Assembly: GCA_944323155.1 (NCBI GenBank)
Contig: CALURL010000009.1
Span: forward strand, 1 to 64,000
Length of the DNA: 64,000 bases
Origin: Candidatus Gastranaerophilales bacterium
GTDB lineage: Bacteria; Cyanobacteriota; Vampirovibrionia; Gastranaerophilales; Gastranaerophilaceae
Direction of reading: 5' to 3'
Position numbers and translations under genes: made by a program
Notes under the pieces: generated by a model
What the model saw: only the letters and a program-made list of their open reading frames with translations
Told to the model about the DNA's origin: nothing
The model's database searches: none
Shown here: in pieces, positions 52,572-61,384 of the stretch
Numbering within the stretch: position 1 is the first letter of the stretch
Layout of the letters: each line of letters opens with the position of its first letter

Positions 52572-53312
52572 ATGGAAGAACTGGTTTTACGCACATCAGA
52601 TAATACAAAAATCGCGCTTAATCTCTACAAATCCAGCCATAAAGAGGTTATTATTGTTGTGCACGGATGGTTTATGACAAAAGATAGCAAAGCCTTCAGA
52701 TTTTTGGCAGAAAACTTAACTGAAAATTTCGACGTAATTACTATGGATTGCAGGGGACACGGAAAAAGTTCCGGATTTTATACTTTTACTGAAAAAGAAA
52801 TTATTGACGTCAAAACTGTTGTGGATTTCGCAAAAAAAACTTATGAAAAAATTTATCTTATGGGATTTTCACTCGGCGGAGGGCTGGTGTTAATTCATCA
52901 GGCGATTGAAGCCGATGCAGACAAAATTATTGCAGTATCCCCGCACCATAGCTTTGAAAAAATTGAAAATCACATCTGGAAAAAAGAGGCCTGGATTCCA
53001 ACGTTCAAAAAAATGGAACTTAAACGCTGGTTTTCAATCCGGCCTTCTTGCATTTCATGCCTTATCGGCAAAAAAATTAAACCAATTGATATCGTTGAAA
53101 AAATAACTGTTCCGACACTTTTTATCGCAGGCGAAAAAGACCCCACAGTGTATCTCTGGCATACAAAAGCGCTTTTTGACAGGGCAAAATGTGAAAAAAG
53201 ATTTGAAATTTTTAAAAACGGCAAGCATGCAGAAGATTTGTTTCTGGAAGATCCGCAAAGATTTCTTAATCTCTGTGTTGATTTCCTGAAAACTCCTGCG
53301 AAAACTGTTTAA
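52572..53312 (+). CDS. Alpha/beta hydrolase
   Basis: A 246-residue cytoplasmic serine hydrolase. The start at 52572 (MEELVLRTSD) is chosen because earlier ATGs overlap the RHH gene. Seen: VVHGWFMTK oxyanion region, nucleophile elbow GFSLGG, and the late aspartate in FIAGEKDPTVY and histidine in NGKHAEDLF. It resembles the YqkD/Bem46-like lipases. The substrate is unknown. Its end overlaps the U32 gene by 4 bases. Confidence 0.85.
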   Translation: MEELVLRTSDNTKIALNLYKSSHKEVIIVVHGWFMTKDSKAFRFLAENLTENFDVITMDCRGHGKSSGFYTFTEKEIIDVKTVVDFAKKTYEKIYLMGFSLGGGLVLIHQAIEADADKIIAVSPHHSFEKIENHIWKKEAWIPTFKKMELKRWFSIRPSCISCLIGKKIKPIDIVEKITVPTLFIAGEKDPTVYLWHTKALFDRAKCEKRFEIFKNGKHAEDLFLEDPQRFLNLCVDFLKTPAKTV

Positions 53313-55117
53313 TTATGAATTATCATTTCGCAGTTTTTGCAGTCGAATTCAAGCGGATATTTCTTGCCCTTATCATCAATCAGAAATAATTTTTTAGGCG
53401 AACCGCACATATCAAAAGCAAATTTCAAACAGTGTTTTGTCCGCATAAGCTCTATATATTTTTGGGTGCAAGAACTGCATTCTAAAGACATTTCACAAAC
53501 TTCGCACCCGCAGTTTTCGTAAAACTCTTTTGCTGTCTGATTATGAATATTCGCCTTGTAATCAAGTTTTTCTTTAGGGAAAAACGCATGCTGCAAAGTT
53601 TTTTGAACATCACGTTTATAATTTCTCAACCTTTCATCCATAAGTTCATCAAGCAATTTACGGCGGAGTTCGTTAACCACAGAAATCGGAATGAATGGTA
53701 AATCAGAACAAACACGAACTTTACGTGCATAAAAATCACTCTCACCAGTTTTTTCCATCTGTTTAATAAAGTTTTCTTTCATCTTATCGGGATTTTTCGG
53801 ACTTTCTGTAAAATCAACAGAAACATTTGCAGAATTTTTGTTGTCATCAATTGCCGTAATAATCCCGTCACGGTAGATAATTTCTACCCCGATACGGCGT
53901 TTAATCTTAGAATTTGACAACAGCTTTTCAAACGCCACATCCTGATTTCTAAAAATCTCAGTGCCTGTCTTAATTCCGTTCATCTTATTTGGAAAAACTT
54001 TTATAACTGCACCGTTTTTATCTGAACGATTTACAAGACAGCCTTCCAGATGCCCGCCGTTCATAAAACATAATCCGTCCTGATTATTCAGCTGGAGTTT
54101 TGACTTTATTTCAAAAAAATCTTTTCCAACTTTTGTAACTGTTCCGATTTTTTCTCCAATTGCCTTCGGGGTATCAAAGTTAAAACATTTTTCGCGTTTT
54201 TTCAGAAAGTATTCGGTAAAACCACGGTTAAAACTCTTTTTCACATCAGGTTCAAAATCTGCAAAAATCTTTCCTGATGAGGATTTTCTACCGCAATTGT
54301 CAAGAATATTTCTATAATATGCAACGACATTTCTTACATAATTTTCATCCTTTAAGCGACCTTCAATCTTAAATGATTTAACACCTGCTTTCACAAGATT
54401 TTCAATCTGTTTTGAGGCGTTAAAATCCTTTAAGCTCAAAAGGTGTTTGTCTTTTGCAATAATGTTCCCGTTTTCGTCAATAAGTGTATATTTCTTGCGG
54501 CAAGCCTGTGCGCATTCGCCCCTGTTTGCGGAACGTCCGCCGATATACTGGCTCATATAGCATTGACCGCTGTATGAAACACACAACGCTCCATGTATAA
54601 ATGTTTCCACCTCAATTGCATTTTCTTTGTCGTCTATGGAAGAAACAGCAGAACAAATTTTCTGTATCTGCTCAAGCGATAATTCTCTTGCAAGAATTAT
54701 TCTTGAAACCCCGACATTTTGAAAAAATTCCGCTTTCTCCAGAGTCCTAATATCGCACTGAGTGCTTGCATGAATAGGTATTGGAGGAAGTTCACCGCGA
54801 ATTGCAAGTTCAAGAATTCCCATATCCTGAACAATTATTGCGTCTACTCCAATTTCATACAATTTCCAAATCAAATCTTTTGCCTGCAAAAGCTCGTCAT
54901 CTGTCAAAATTGTATTTATTGTCACATGAACTTTGACATAAAACTTATGAGCATACTCAACAACTTCTTTTATATCCTCTAAAAAATTCCCAACAGCCTG
55001 ACGCGCCCCAAATTTTACAGCACCGATATAAACAGCATCACAGCCGCTTTCTATAGCAGCAATTGCAGTTTTTTTATCTCTTGCAGGAGCTAAAAGTTCT
55101 AATTTTCTTGTTACCAT
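53309..55117 (-). CDS. Peptidase U32 family protein
   Basis: A 602-residue protein. The start at 55117 (MVTRKLELLAPARDKK) is preferred over the longer open frame because the family begins ELLAPA. The U32 core has the cysteine motif CYMSQYIGGRSANRGECAQA then CRKKY, which binds a Fe-S cluster in homologues acting as tRNA or rRNA hydroxylases (TrhP/RlhA). A C-terminal region adds more cysteines (CGCEVCEMSLECSSC). RNA hydroxylation is more likely than proteolysis (family knowledge). Confidence 0.85.
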   Translation of the reverse strand: MVTRKLELLAPARDKKTAIAAIESGCDAVYIGAVKFGARQAVGNFLEDIKEVVEYAHKFYVKVHVTINTILTDDELLQAKDLIWKLYEIGVDAIIVQDMGILELAIRGELPPIPIHASTQCDIRTLEKAEFFQNVGVSRIILARELSLEQIQKICSAVSSIDDKENAIEVETFIHGALCVSYSGQCYMSQYIGGRSANRGECAQACRKKYTLIDENGNIIAKDKHLLSLKDFNASKQIENLVKAGVKSFKIEGRLKDENYVRNVVAYYRNILDNCGRKSSSGKIFADFEPDVKKSFNRGFTEYFLKKREKCFNFDTPKAIGEKIGTVTKVGKDFFEIKSKLQLNNQDGLCFMNGGHLEGCLVNRSDKNGAVIKVFPNKMNGIKTGTEIFRNQDVAFEKLLSNSKIKRRIGVEIIYRDGIITAIDDNKNSANVSVDFTESPKNPDKMKENFIKQMEKTGESDFYARKVRVCSDLPFIPISVVNELRRKLLDELMDERLRNYKRDVQKTLQHAFFPKEKLDYKANIHNQTAKEFYENCGCEVCEMSLECSSCTQKYIELMRTKHCLKFAFDMCGSPKKLFLIDDKGKKYPLEFDCKNCEMIIHN

Positions 55118-55201
55118 ATGTAAAATTATAATACAAATCAGGCAATTTTGAATTCTTTTAGGTTTAATATTAACAAATACAAAATAGTGAAAGGGAAAAA
55201 T

Positions 55202-55570
55202 ATGCAAGTAAGTTCGGTCGTATTCAAGGCAAGTTTACCGCAAACTCAAACACAAAATCAAACTCAGCAAACCCAAGCAGCCAAAACAGACAATAAACAA
55301 GTTCAGACAAATTCTGCCTCTAAAAAGACTGAAATTGATAGTAAAAAATCCAATGGCAACATCTTTAAAGAACTCGGAATCTCAGAACCTCCGCCGATTA
55401 CAATAGGAATTACAAGCGCATTTGTATGGACAGGACTCGGAATGCTTATTGATAAGGGCATGTCTAAAATCCTTAAATATCAGTTTAACCCCAAAATGTC
55501 ATTCAAGATGAATGCAATTTTCGGACTTGTTATGGGTGCTTTTGATTTCTATAAAGCGAAAAAGGGTTAA
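55202..55570 (+). CDS. Small membrane protein with N-terminal F-K-A motif (paired gene 1)
   Basis: A 122-residue protein. An AAAGGGA site precedes the ATG at 55202; the frame is open further up without a site. It starts MQVSSVVFKASLPQ, has a Gln/Thr/Lys-rich linker to about residue 60, then two hydrophobic segments (ITIGITSAFVWTGLGMLI and NAIFGLVMGAFDFY). The last 55 residues resemble the next gene's product: G-x-x-x-A-x-x-W-x-G-x-G, D, KY, S, N, GA-x-x-F. No known family. Confidence 0.7.
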   Translation: MQVSSVVFKASLPQTQTQNQTQQTQAAKTDNKQVQTNSASKKTEIDSKKSNGNIFKELGISEPPPITIGITSAFVWTGLGMLIDKGMSKILKYQFNPKMSFKMNAIFGLVMGAFDFYKAKKG

Positions 55571-55637
55571 AATAAAATTTTTTTTGTTGTAAGATAAATT
55601 GCGTTAGCCAAAATACATTTACTTAATACTAAAAACT

Positions 55638-55955
55638 ATGATAAACGCAGTTAATTTTACTTCTACAAATACACAATACAAAACAAAAAAAGACCAAAGC
55701 CCAATGCAAGGCAGCATTAAGCCTGTAAAGCCTCTGGTAAAACCTGTTTCCCCGTTAAAATCAGGACTAAGCACTACAGCAGCCTGGTTCGGATTTGGAG
55801 TTGTGCTTGACAGAGTAACAACTTTTGCAGGGAAATATATTAAAACAAGCCCGCTAAAAACTTCTATTATTACAAATGGAGTTATTGCACTTGGTGCCGG
55901 AGCTTATACTTTTATAAAAGAAAATTCTACAAAGAACAAAAAAGCCTCTGTATAA
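55638..55955 (+). CDS. Small membrane protein with N-terminal F-T-S motif (paired gene 2)
   Basis: A 105-residue protein starting MINAVNFTSTNTQYKTKK, then a basic Pro-rich linker and two hydrophobic segments (LSTTAAWFGFGVVLD and TNGVIALGAGAYTFI). It is a diverged paralogue of the preceding gene, 67 bases upstream. No ribosome site is clear. The stop lies inside a terminator hairpin. Confidence 0.68.
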   Translation: MINAVNFTSTNTQYKTKKDQSPMQGSIKPVKPLVKPVSPLKSGLSTTAAWFGFGVVLDRVTTFAGKYIKTSPLKTSIITNGVIALGAGAYTFIKENSTKNKKASV

Positions 55956-55974
55956 CACAGAGGCTTTTTAATAT
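55939..55974. terminator. Bidirectional terminator
   Basis: AAAAAGCCTCTGT pairs with ACAGAGGCTTTTT around ATAAC, with T runs on both strands. It overlaps the last codons of the 105-residue gene and serves the convergent Fe-ADH. Confidence 0.9.
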
Positions 55975-55989
55975 TTTTATTGTGGAGTT

Positions 55990-57198
55990 TTATAGAGGTC
56001 TCAATGAATCTCTATAAATAGCTTCCACAACATCACGTCCGTTTCCTGACGGTGCAATTGCTAAAAGTCCTGCAAGAGACGGTGTTGTATAAACTAAATC
56101 TACAAGTTTTTCAACATCTTCTTCTTTAAAACCTTCATCTAGAAGTTTTTCAGGAACACCAACTGATTTTAACCATTCTTGAACACCTTTTGCAGCCTTT
56201 TCAGTATCAGAAGCATCAGGTTTCAAGCCTGGAACAATCGGTGAAAGAATTTCAGCCAAAACGTTAGGTCTGTCTTTATAAATTGTTTTAATAACAGCAG
56301 GTAATAAAATTGCTAAGCCTAATCCATGTGACAAATCAGGTTTTACAGCACTCAACGGATGTTCAAGTGCGTGTGTATAATGCAATAAGCCGTTATCAAA
56401 ACTTACACCACCCATCATCGCAGCGTATGCAAGGAAATATCTTGCTTCCAAATCATCAGGATTTTCAAGAGCTTTTGGCAAATATTTTGCAACAAGCTCA
56501 ATAACCTGTTTTGCTAATGTAATTGAATACGGAGAAGCAACAGTTGAAGTTGCAGCTTCTACAACGTGGTTAACAGCATCAATTGAAACATATCTTGTTT
56601 GTTTTGGAGACAATTTTGTCATCAATTGAGGATCGTCAATTGCGTACATCGGATAAATACAATCGTAAGCAATTGCCGGTTTAAAGTTCTTTTCAAGATT
56701 TGTTACAACAGCAAATCTGTTTGTTTCAGTTCCTGTTCCGTGAGTCAAGTTAATTGAAACAATCGGTGCTGCTTTTTCCGGTGAAAATTTAAATTCATAA
56801 ATATCATCCGCATTTTTGTCAGGGTATTCAAGTAAGATAGCAACTGATTTTCCTGCATCGGTTGGTGAACCACCGCCGATTGAAATAACTGCTTTTGCGC
56901 CGAAATCTCTTGCAAGTTTTGTTGCATCATCAACATGGTGAGTTGTCGGATTTGGGGTTACCTGATCGAAGTTAACGTAGCCTATTCCGTTATCTTTCAG
57001 TGCTTTTTCTACATAATCCCATGCACCTGTTGCTTTGTAAGCGTTTCTGCCTGACATTACGATTACTTTGTCAATACCTTTTGATTTTAAATCTTTAGCG
57101 ATGTCATCTATTTTTTTGATAGCGCCTACGCCAAAATAAACTGTTGTACGTGTGCGAATTTCTTTAACGTCGTTAATGTTAATATCTTTTTCCCACAT
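55990..57198 (-). CDS. Iron-containing alcohol dehydrogenase
   Basis: A 402-residue group III alcohol dehydrogenase. The start at 57198 has an AAAGGAGAG site; the frame is open to 57264 without one. The NAD motif is ISIGGGSPTDAGKS. Metal ligands lie in SIDAVNHVVE and in HYTHALEHPLSA with a later SHGLGLA. It oxidises alcohols or reduces aldehydes during fermentation. It stands alone. Confidence 0.92.
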   Translation of the reverse strand: MWEKDININDVKEIRTRTTVYFGVGAIKKIDDIAKDLKSKGIDKVIVMSGRNAYKATGAWDYVEKALKDNGIGYVNFDQVTPNPTTHHVDDATKLARDFGAKAVISIGGGSPTDAGKSVAILLEYPDKNADDIYEFKFSPEKAAPIVSINLTHGTGTETNRFAVVTNLEKNFKPAIAYDCIYPMYAIDDPQLMTKLSPKQTRYVSIDAVNHVVEAATSTVASPYSITLAKQVIELVAKYLPKALENPDDLEARYFLAYAAMMGGVSFDNGLLHYTHALEHPLSAVKPDLSHGLGLAILLPAVIKTIYKDRPNVLAEILSPIVPGLKPDASDTEKAAKGVQEWLKSVGVPEKLLDEGFKEEDVEKLVDLVYTTPSLAGLLAIAPSGNGRDVVEAIYRDSLRPL

Positions 57199-57319
57199 GC
57201 TATGCTCTCCTTTCTTTAAAAACACTGATAACATTATTAAATAAAAAAATTTTGTTTGCAACAAATATTCACAATAACAATACAGGATAAATTTAAGGAG
57301 AGGAGTTAAATCAAATAAT

Positions 57320-57529
57320 TTATCTTACTTTTTTAAATTCTATTTCGTAGCCGAGAACACCTGCAAGAAATTGGACTTCATCGTATTTCATAGAATCTCT
57401 GTTTAATTTTTGTGAAATACTATATTGAGATATTTTTTTATTTGAAGCTTTACTTGCCATGTCTGCAAGCTGCTTAATTGTCTTTTTTTCTTCTAATAAT
57501 AATTTTCGTAAATCTTTATTCGCACCCAT
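57320..57529 (-). CDS. Small HTH-like protein
   Basis: A 69-residue basic protein starting MGANKDLRKLLLEEKKTIKQ. The helix pattern IKQLADMASKASNKKISQYSISQKLNRDS resembles a stretched XRE HTH with an insert between the two DNA helices. It may be a regulator; it is divergent from the next small gene. Confidence 0.62.
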   Translation of the reverse strand: MGANKDLRKLLLEEKKTIKQLADMASKASNKKISQYSISQKLNRDSMKYDEVQFLAGVLGYEIEFKKVR

Positions 57530-57651
57530 AGTATCAATTATATAATTTTTAGATTATTATTGACAAATTAAAATTATTTTAGTATTATTTAAATTGTTTA
57601 TAATCTATTTAAACTAAAAACAATTTACACTTATTAAGAAAGGTTAACTTA

Positions 57652-57825
57652 ATGGACGATAAAGAAAAAATGAGAATTGTTCAAGACAAAACTTTCTATA
57701 TCCAAGCCATTAATAAAGTTCTATATGACGCTATTATGTATGGAGATTTAAGCAGAGACTGTGATTACATATCGCTGCTTGAAATCCAAAATAAATATAT
57801 TAATGCTATTACAGAACTGTTTTAA
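57652..57825 (+). CDS. Small hypothetical protein, 57 residues
   Basis: A short frame starting [16 protein letters not shown] with an AGAAAGG ribosome site 11 bases upstream. It is helical and acidic and ends ITELF. Its 3' end overlaps the convergent UDP-xylose synthase gene by 17 bases. It is divergent from the HTH-like gene at 57320. No family recognised. Confidence 0.55.
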   Translation: MDDKEKMRIVQDKTFYIQAINKVLYDAIMYGDLSRDCDYISLLEIQNKYINAITELF

Positions 57826-58738
57826 AATATTCAATAGTTTTCATCAAACCGTCACGAACATGCACTGTCGGTGAGTATCCTAACTTTTCTTTTGCAAGAG
57901 TCAGATCAGGTCTGCGTTTGCAAGGATCATCCGATGGCAAAGGTTTATATACAATTTTAGATTTTGAATTTGTTAATTCTATAATCATCTCTGCAAGCTG
58001 TTTTACTGTATATTCACCGTCATTGCCAATATTTACAGGGCCGATAAAATCTTTTGTATTCATCATAGCGACCATTCCGCGCACTAAATCATCTACATAG
58101 CAGAATGAACGCGTTTGAGAACCGTCACCGTAAATTGTAATATCTTCACCTTTTAAAGCTTGAACTATAAAATTAGAAACAACACGTCCGTCGTTTTCTG
58201 CCATACGAGGCCCGTATGTGTTGAATATTCGAACAATTTTTATATCAACGTTGTGCTGTCTGTGATAATCCATCATCAAAGTTTCAGCAACTCTTTTCCC
58301 TTCATCGTAACAGCTTCTTATGCCAATAGGGTTAACATTTCCCCAGTAATCTTCTCTTTGCGGATGAACAGCAGGGTCACCGTAAACTTCACTTGTAGAT
58401 GCCTGCAAAATTTTTGCTTTTGCACGTTTTGCAAGCCCGAGCATGTTTGTAACACCAAGAACATTTGTCTTAATCGTTTTTATAGCGTTATATTGATAGT
58501 GAATAGGACTTGCAGGGCAGGCAAGATTATAAATTTCATCTGCCTCTATCAAAATAGGTTCTACAATATCATGTCTTATCAATTCGAATTCTCTATTATC
58601 TAATAGGTGTTCAATATTTTTTCTTGAACCTGTAAAAAAATTATCAAGACAAATAACATGATGACCTTCTGCCAAAAGTTTTTCACAAAGGTGTGACCCG
58701 ATAAAACCTGCACCGCCTGTTACTATAATATTTTTCAT
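57809..58738 (-). CDS. uxs: UDP-glucuronate decarboxylase (UDP-xylose synthase)
   Basis: A 309-residue extended SDR. It shows the NAD motif [10 protein letters not shown], the [10 protein letters not shown] stretch characteristic of UXS, catalytic Y-x-x-x-K in CYDEGKR, and [15 protein letters not shown]. It makes UDP-xylose for glycan synthesis. Length and motifs fit UXS better than UDP-glucose epimerases. It is single, next to pgk. Confidence 0.88.
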   Translation of the reverse strand: MKNIIVTGGAGFIGSHLCEKLLAEGHHVICLDNFFTGSRKNIEHLLDNREFELIRHDIVEPILIEADEIYNLACPASPIHYQYNAIKTIKTNVLGVTNMLGLAKRAKAKILQASTSEVYGDPAVHPQREDYWGNVNPIGIRSCYDEGKRVAETLMMDYHRQHNVDIKIVRIFNTYGPRMAENDGRVVSNFIVQALKGEDITIYGDGSQTRSFCYVDDLVRGMVAMMNTKDFIGPVNIGNDGEYTVKQLAEMIIELTNSKSKIVYKPLPSDDPCKRRPDLTLAKEKLGYSPTVHVRDGLMKTIEYFKTVL

Positions 58739-58779
58739 ATACCCTCTCTTTAAATAATTTATATTGTTATATTAACACA

Positions 58780-58811
58780 AAAAAGCCCGTTTATAAAAAA
58801 CGGACTTTTCT
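58780..58811 (-). terminator. Terminator of pgk
   Basis: On the minus strand AAAAGTCCGTTT pairs with AAACGGGCTTTT (one U-G pair) and is followed by T. On the plus strand the same position would be a mismatch, so it works for pgk only. Confidence 0.8.
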
Positions 58812-58836
58812 GAAATTATATTCGCTCTAAAACAAA

Positions 58837-60039
58837 TTAAGCTTCATCTAAAGCGTCAACACCCGGTAATACTTTACCTTCAATAAATTCTAATGAAGCA
58901 CCGCCGCCTGTTGATACGTGAGTGAAATCATCTGCATTACAGAATTTCTTAGCAGCAGAAACTGAATCACCACCGCCGATAACTGATACAGCACCATTTT
59001 TAGTAGCTTCTACAATTGCATTCAATACAGCTTTTGTACCTTCTGCAAATTTTGGATTTTCGAAAGCACCTACAGGACCGTTCATCAAAATAGTTTTTGA
59101 TTGTTTAATTACTTCCGCAAAAGCTTTTTGAGTTTCAGGGCCTGCATCAACGCCTTCAAATCCGTCAGGAATTGCGTTAACAGGAACAATTTTGTTTGTG
59201 CCGTTTCCTGAGAAATCATCTGTTGCTAATACGTCAGTTGCCATGATAATTTTAACACCTTTATCAGCAGCTTTCTTTTCAATAGCTTTAGCAACATCCA
59301 TTTGATCGTCTTCACAAATAGAGTTACCAATTTTACCGCCGTTTGCTTTTACGAATGTGTAAGCCATGCCGCCGCCGATAATTAGATTGTCTACTTTATC
59401 AATTAAGTTTTCTAAAACACCGATTTTAGAAGAAACTTTAGCACCGCCAACTACTGCTGTAAATGGACGGGTAGGATTATCAAGCGCCTGTGACAAACAT
59501 CTTAATTCTTTTTCCATCAAAAGACCTGATACTGCAGGTTTTAAAATATGAGCAACTTTTGCAGTTGAAGTATGTTTTCTGTGAGCAGCACCGAAAGCGT
59601 CATTTACATAGAAGTCGCCAAGTTTTGCCAACTCTTCAGCAAAAGTCATATCATCATCTTTAGCTTCTTCAGCTTTATAGAAACGAATATTTTCTAATAA
59701 AGCAACCTGACCGTCTTTCAAACCTTCCAATTCTTTATCAGCGCCTTGGCCAACCGGAGATTTTACGAACAATACGTCTTCACCCAAAACTTTTGACATA
59801 TATTTTGCAACAGGTTCAAGGCTGAATTCAAGATTCCATTCACCTTTTGGTCTGCCAAGGTGAGCCATTAAAATAATTTTTGCACCTTTTTCCTGCAATG
59901 CTCTAATTGTTGGAACAATAGCCTGAATTCTTGTATCATCTGTAACATTTTTGTCTGCATCTAAAGGAACATTAACGTCAACTCTGACAAGAGCACGTTT
60001 ACCTCTGATGTCTCCTAAATCTTTGATTGATTTTTTCAT
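58837..60039 (-). CDS. pgk: Phosphoglycerate kinase
   Basis: A 400-residue glycolytic enzyme making ATP from 1,3-bisphosphoglycerate. It has the N-terminal RVDVNVPLD, the LMAHLGRPKG and AAHRKHTST substrate-binding stretches, and the C-terminal ATP site VIGGGDSVSAAKK and STGGGASLEF. Length is normal. AAAGGAGAG is a strong ribosome site. Confidence 0.97.
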   Translation of the reverse strand: MKKSIKDLGDIRGKRALVRVDVNVPLDADKNVTDDTRIQAIVPTIRALQEKGAKIILMAHLGRPKGEWNLEFSLEPVAKYMSKVLGEDVLFVKSPVGQGADKELEGLKDGQVALLENIRFYKAEEAKDDDMTFAEELAKLGDFYVNDAFGAAHRKHTSTAKVAHILKPAVSGLLMEKELRCLSQALDNPTRPFTAVVGGAKVSSKIGVLENLIDKVDNLIIGGGMAYTFVKANGGKIGNSICEDDQMDVAKAIEKKAADKGVKIIMATDVLATDDFSGNGTNKIVPVNAIPDGFEGVDAGPETQKAFAEVIKQSKTILMNGPVGAFENPKFAEGTKAVLNAIVEATKNGAVSVIGGGDSVSAAKKFCNADDFTHVSTGGGASLEFIEGKVLPGVDALDEA

Positions 60040-60075
60040 ATGTGTCTCTCCTTTTTTAAAGTAAAATCTCTCAAA

Positions 60076-60103
60076 TTTATATTACAAAAAACATGATTGT
60101 AAA
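60076..60103 (-). promoter_or_regulatory. Promoter of pgk
   Basis: On the minus strand TTTACA (60103-60098), 16 bases, TATAAA (60081-60076), 37 bases before the pgk ATG. Confidence 0.55.
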
Positions 60104-60129
60104 GCAAAATTTTTTTTAATTTGGGTAAA

Positions 60130-60158
60130 ATTGTTGGGCAGGTATGCCCAACCTACAG
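60130..60158 (-). repeat. Dispersed hairpin repeat, copy 9
   Basis: ATTGTTGGGCAGGTATGCCC then AACCTACA: stem TTGGGCA/TGCCCAA, GGTA loop. It sits between the prepilin-like gene's stop and the pgk promoter. Confidence 0.9.
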
Positions 60159-60210
60159 CTAAATTTAATAGGTATACATAAAACATTAGACAAATTTGTA
60201 GAATAATATT

Positions 60211-61059
60211 TTAATAATCAAAAGTCCAATTATTTTCTATTAATCTTCCTGCACAAGAAGTGCCATCCGAATTAGATAAATCATTATATTTTGAACCTGT
60301 TCCACATTTTCCATTATTTTTCCAGTATGCAGCAGAATTTGCACTGACAAATTCATGCAAACTACTACCCCAGGGAATTAAACGACCAATATTTGAAACT
60401 TCAAAGATAAACATATCCCTACCTAATGTATTCGGATTTTTATCTCCGTTTACATCCACAATTACACGTCCTACATATTGACAATTACTTACATTCATAC
60501 CAGCTCTCCGACAATTATCGTCTTTTGAACTAGCAGTCAATGGATATAGTCTAAATGCAATCATTGAACCATCGGAGATATAGATTTTTTGTGCATCATT
60601 ATCTACGTAAACTTTTTGAGTTTTTCCACTCAATGCTTTCCCGTAAACTCTGTAATCTCCTCCATGATTTGCATAGTCAGAAATTTTTGTCGGAATAGCT
60701 ACAATTTTAAACATTTTTTTTAATTTTGCTTCTGTAGAACTTAACTGATCTGCACTGCCAAACGAATTTCCATATCCTTTACCAGAAGACGAGAATGTCT
60801 GCCATAATTCTGTATTAGATAATTCACTTACACCATTCATGGCAAGTTCAAATTTAAAAGCATTTTCTATGGTATTAACACTCTTTTTCAATTGTGTTGC
60901 ATAAATTTGATTTTTATAATTCCCAATAAGCATAGGTAAGGTCATTGCGGCAACAACACCAATTATTCCAAGAGTTATCAGAACCTCAGCGAGTGTAAAC
61001 GCATTTATTTTAAGAATTTTTATACATTTTTTGTTAAACAAAATGTCACTACCTTTCAT
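60211..61059 (-). CDS. Prepilin-type (type IV pilin/pseudopilin) protein
   Basis: A 282-residue protein. After a short positively charged leader (about 19 residues) it has A-FTLAEVLITLGIIGVVAA, the prepilin peptidase site with the conserved glutamate at +5 and the hydrophobic helix. The rest is a globular, Gly/Asn-rich domain with several cysteines likely in disulfides. It would form pili or a pseudopilus, or act as a minor pilin. No pilus assembly gene is nearby. A perfect palindrome lies upstream (61076-61109). Confidence 0.85.
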   Translation of the reverse strand: MKGSDILFNKKCIKILKINAFTLAEVLITLGIIGVVAAMTLPMLIGNYKNQIYATQLKKSVNTIENAFKFELAMNGVSELSNTELWQTFSSSGKGYGNSFGSADQLSSTEAKLKKMFKIVAIPTKISDYANHGGDYRVYGKALSGKTQKVYVDNDAQKIYISDGSMIAFRLYPLTASSKDDNCRRAGMNVSNCQYVGRVIVDVNGDKNPNTLGRDMFIFEVSNIGRLIPWGSSLHEFVSANSAAYWKNNGKCGTGSKYNDLSNSDGTSCAGRLIENNWTFDY

Positions 61060-61075
61060 ATCAACATCCAGTTTT

Positions 61076-61109
61076 TATAAATTATTAAACTATAGTTTAA
61101 TAATTTATA
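61076..61109. promoter_or_regulatory. Perfect 34-base palindrome, probable operator
   Basis: The half TATAAATTATTAAACTA is followed directly by its exact complement with no spacer. It lies between the divergent prepilin-like gene (start 61059) and a small XRE regulator (start 61155). A related half-site, TATAAATTTAAACTA, overlaps the XRE start at 61141-61155. Confidence 0.75.
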
Positions 61110-61154
61110 TTGTAATTTATTGAAAATATAAAGTCAAGATTATAAATTTAAACT

Positions 61155-61376
61155 ATGGACGAAAAACAGATGTTAAGAACATTCGGGCTCAATATCAAAA
61201 TTGAACGCCTAAAATTAGGATACCCGCAAGAAAAAATAGCCGAAGCATTAAATTTTAGCTCTGTATATGTTTCCAATGTTGAAAAAGGTAAACATAGAAT
61301 TTCACTGGTCAACGCATATAGATTTGCTTTATTTTTTGGGAAATCTCTTGATTATTTGTTAAAAGCAAAAGAGTGA
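61155..61376 (+). CDS. XRE-type HTH regulator
   Basis: A 73-residue single-domain regulator: LGYPQEKIAEALNFSSVYVS, then NVEKGKHRISL and FFGKSLDYLL, a canonical XRE fold. TATAAA at 61141-61146 lies 8 bases before the ATG, with no ribosome site, so the mRNA may be leaderless. The half-site overlapping its start suggests autoregulation. Confidence 0.85.
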   Translation: MDEKQMLRTFGLNIKIERLKLGYPQEKIAEALNFSSVYVSNVEKGKHRISLVNAYRFALFFGKSLDYLLKAKE

Positions 61377-61384
61377 TTATGTGT

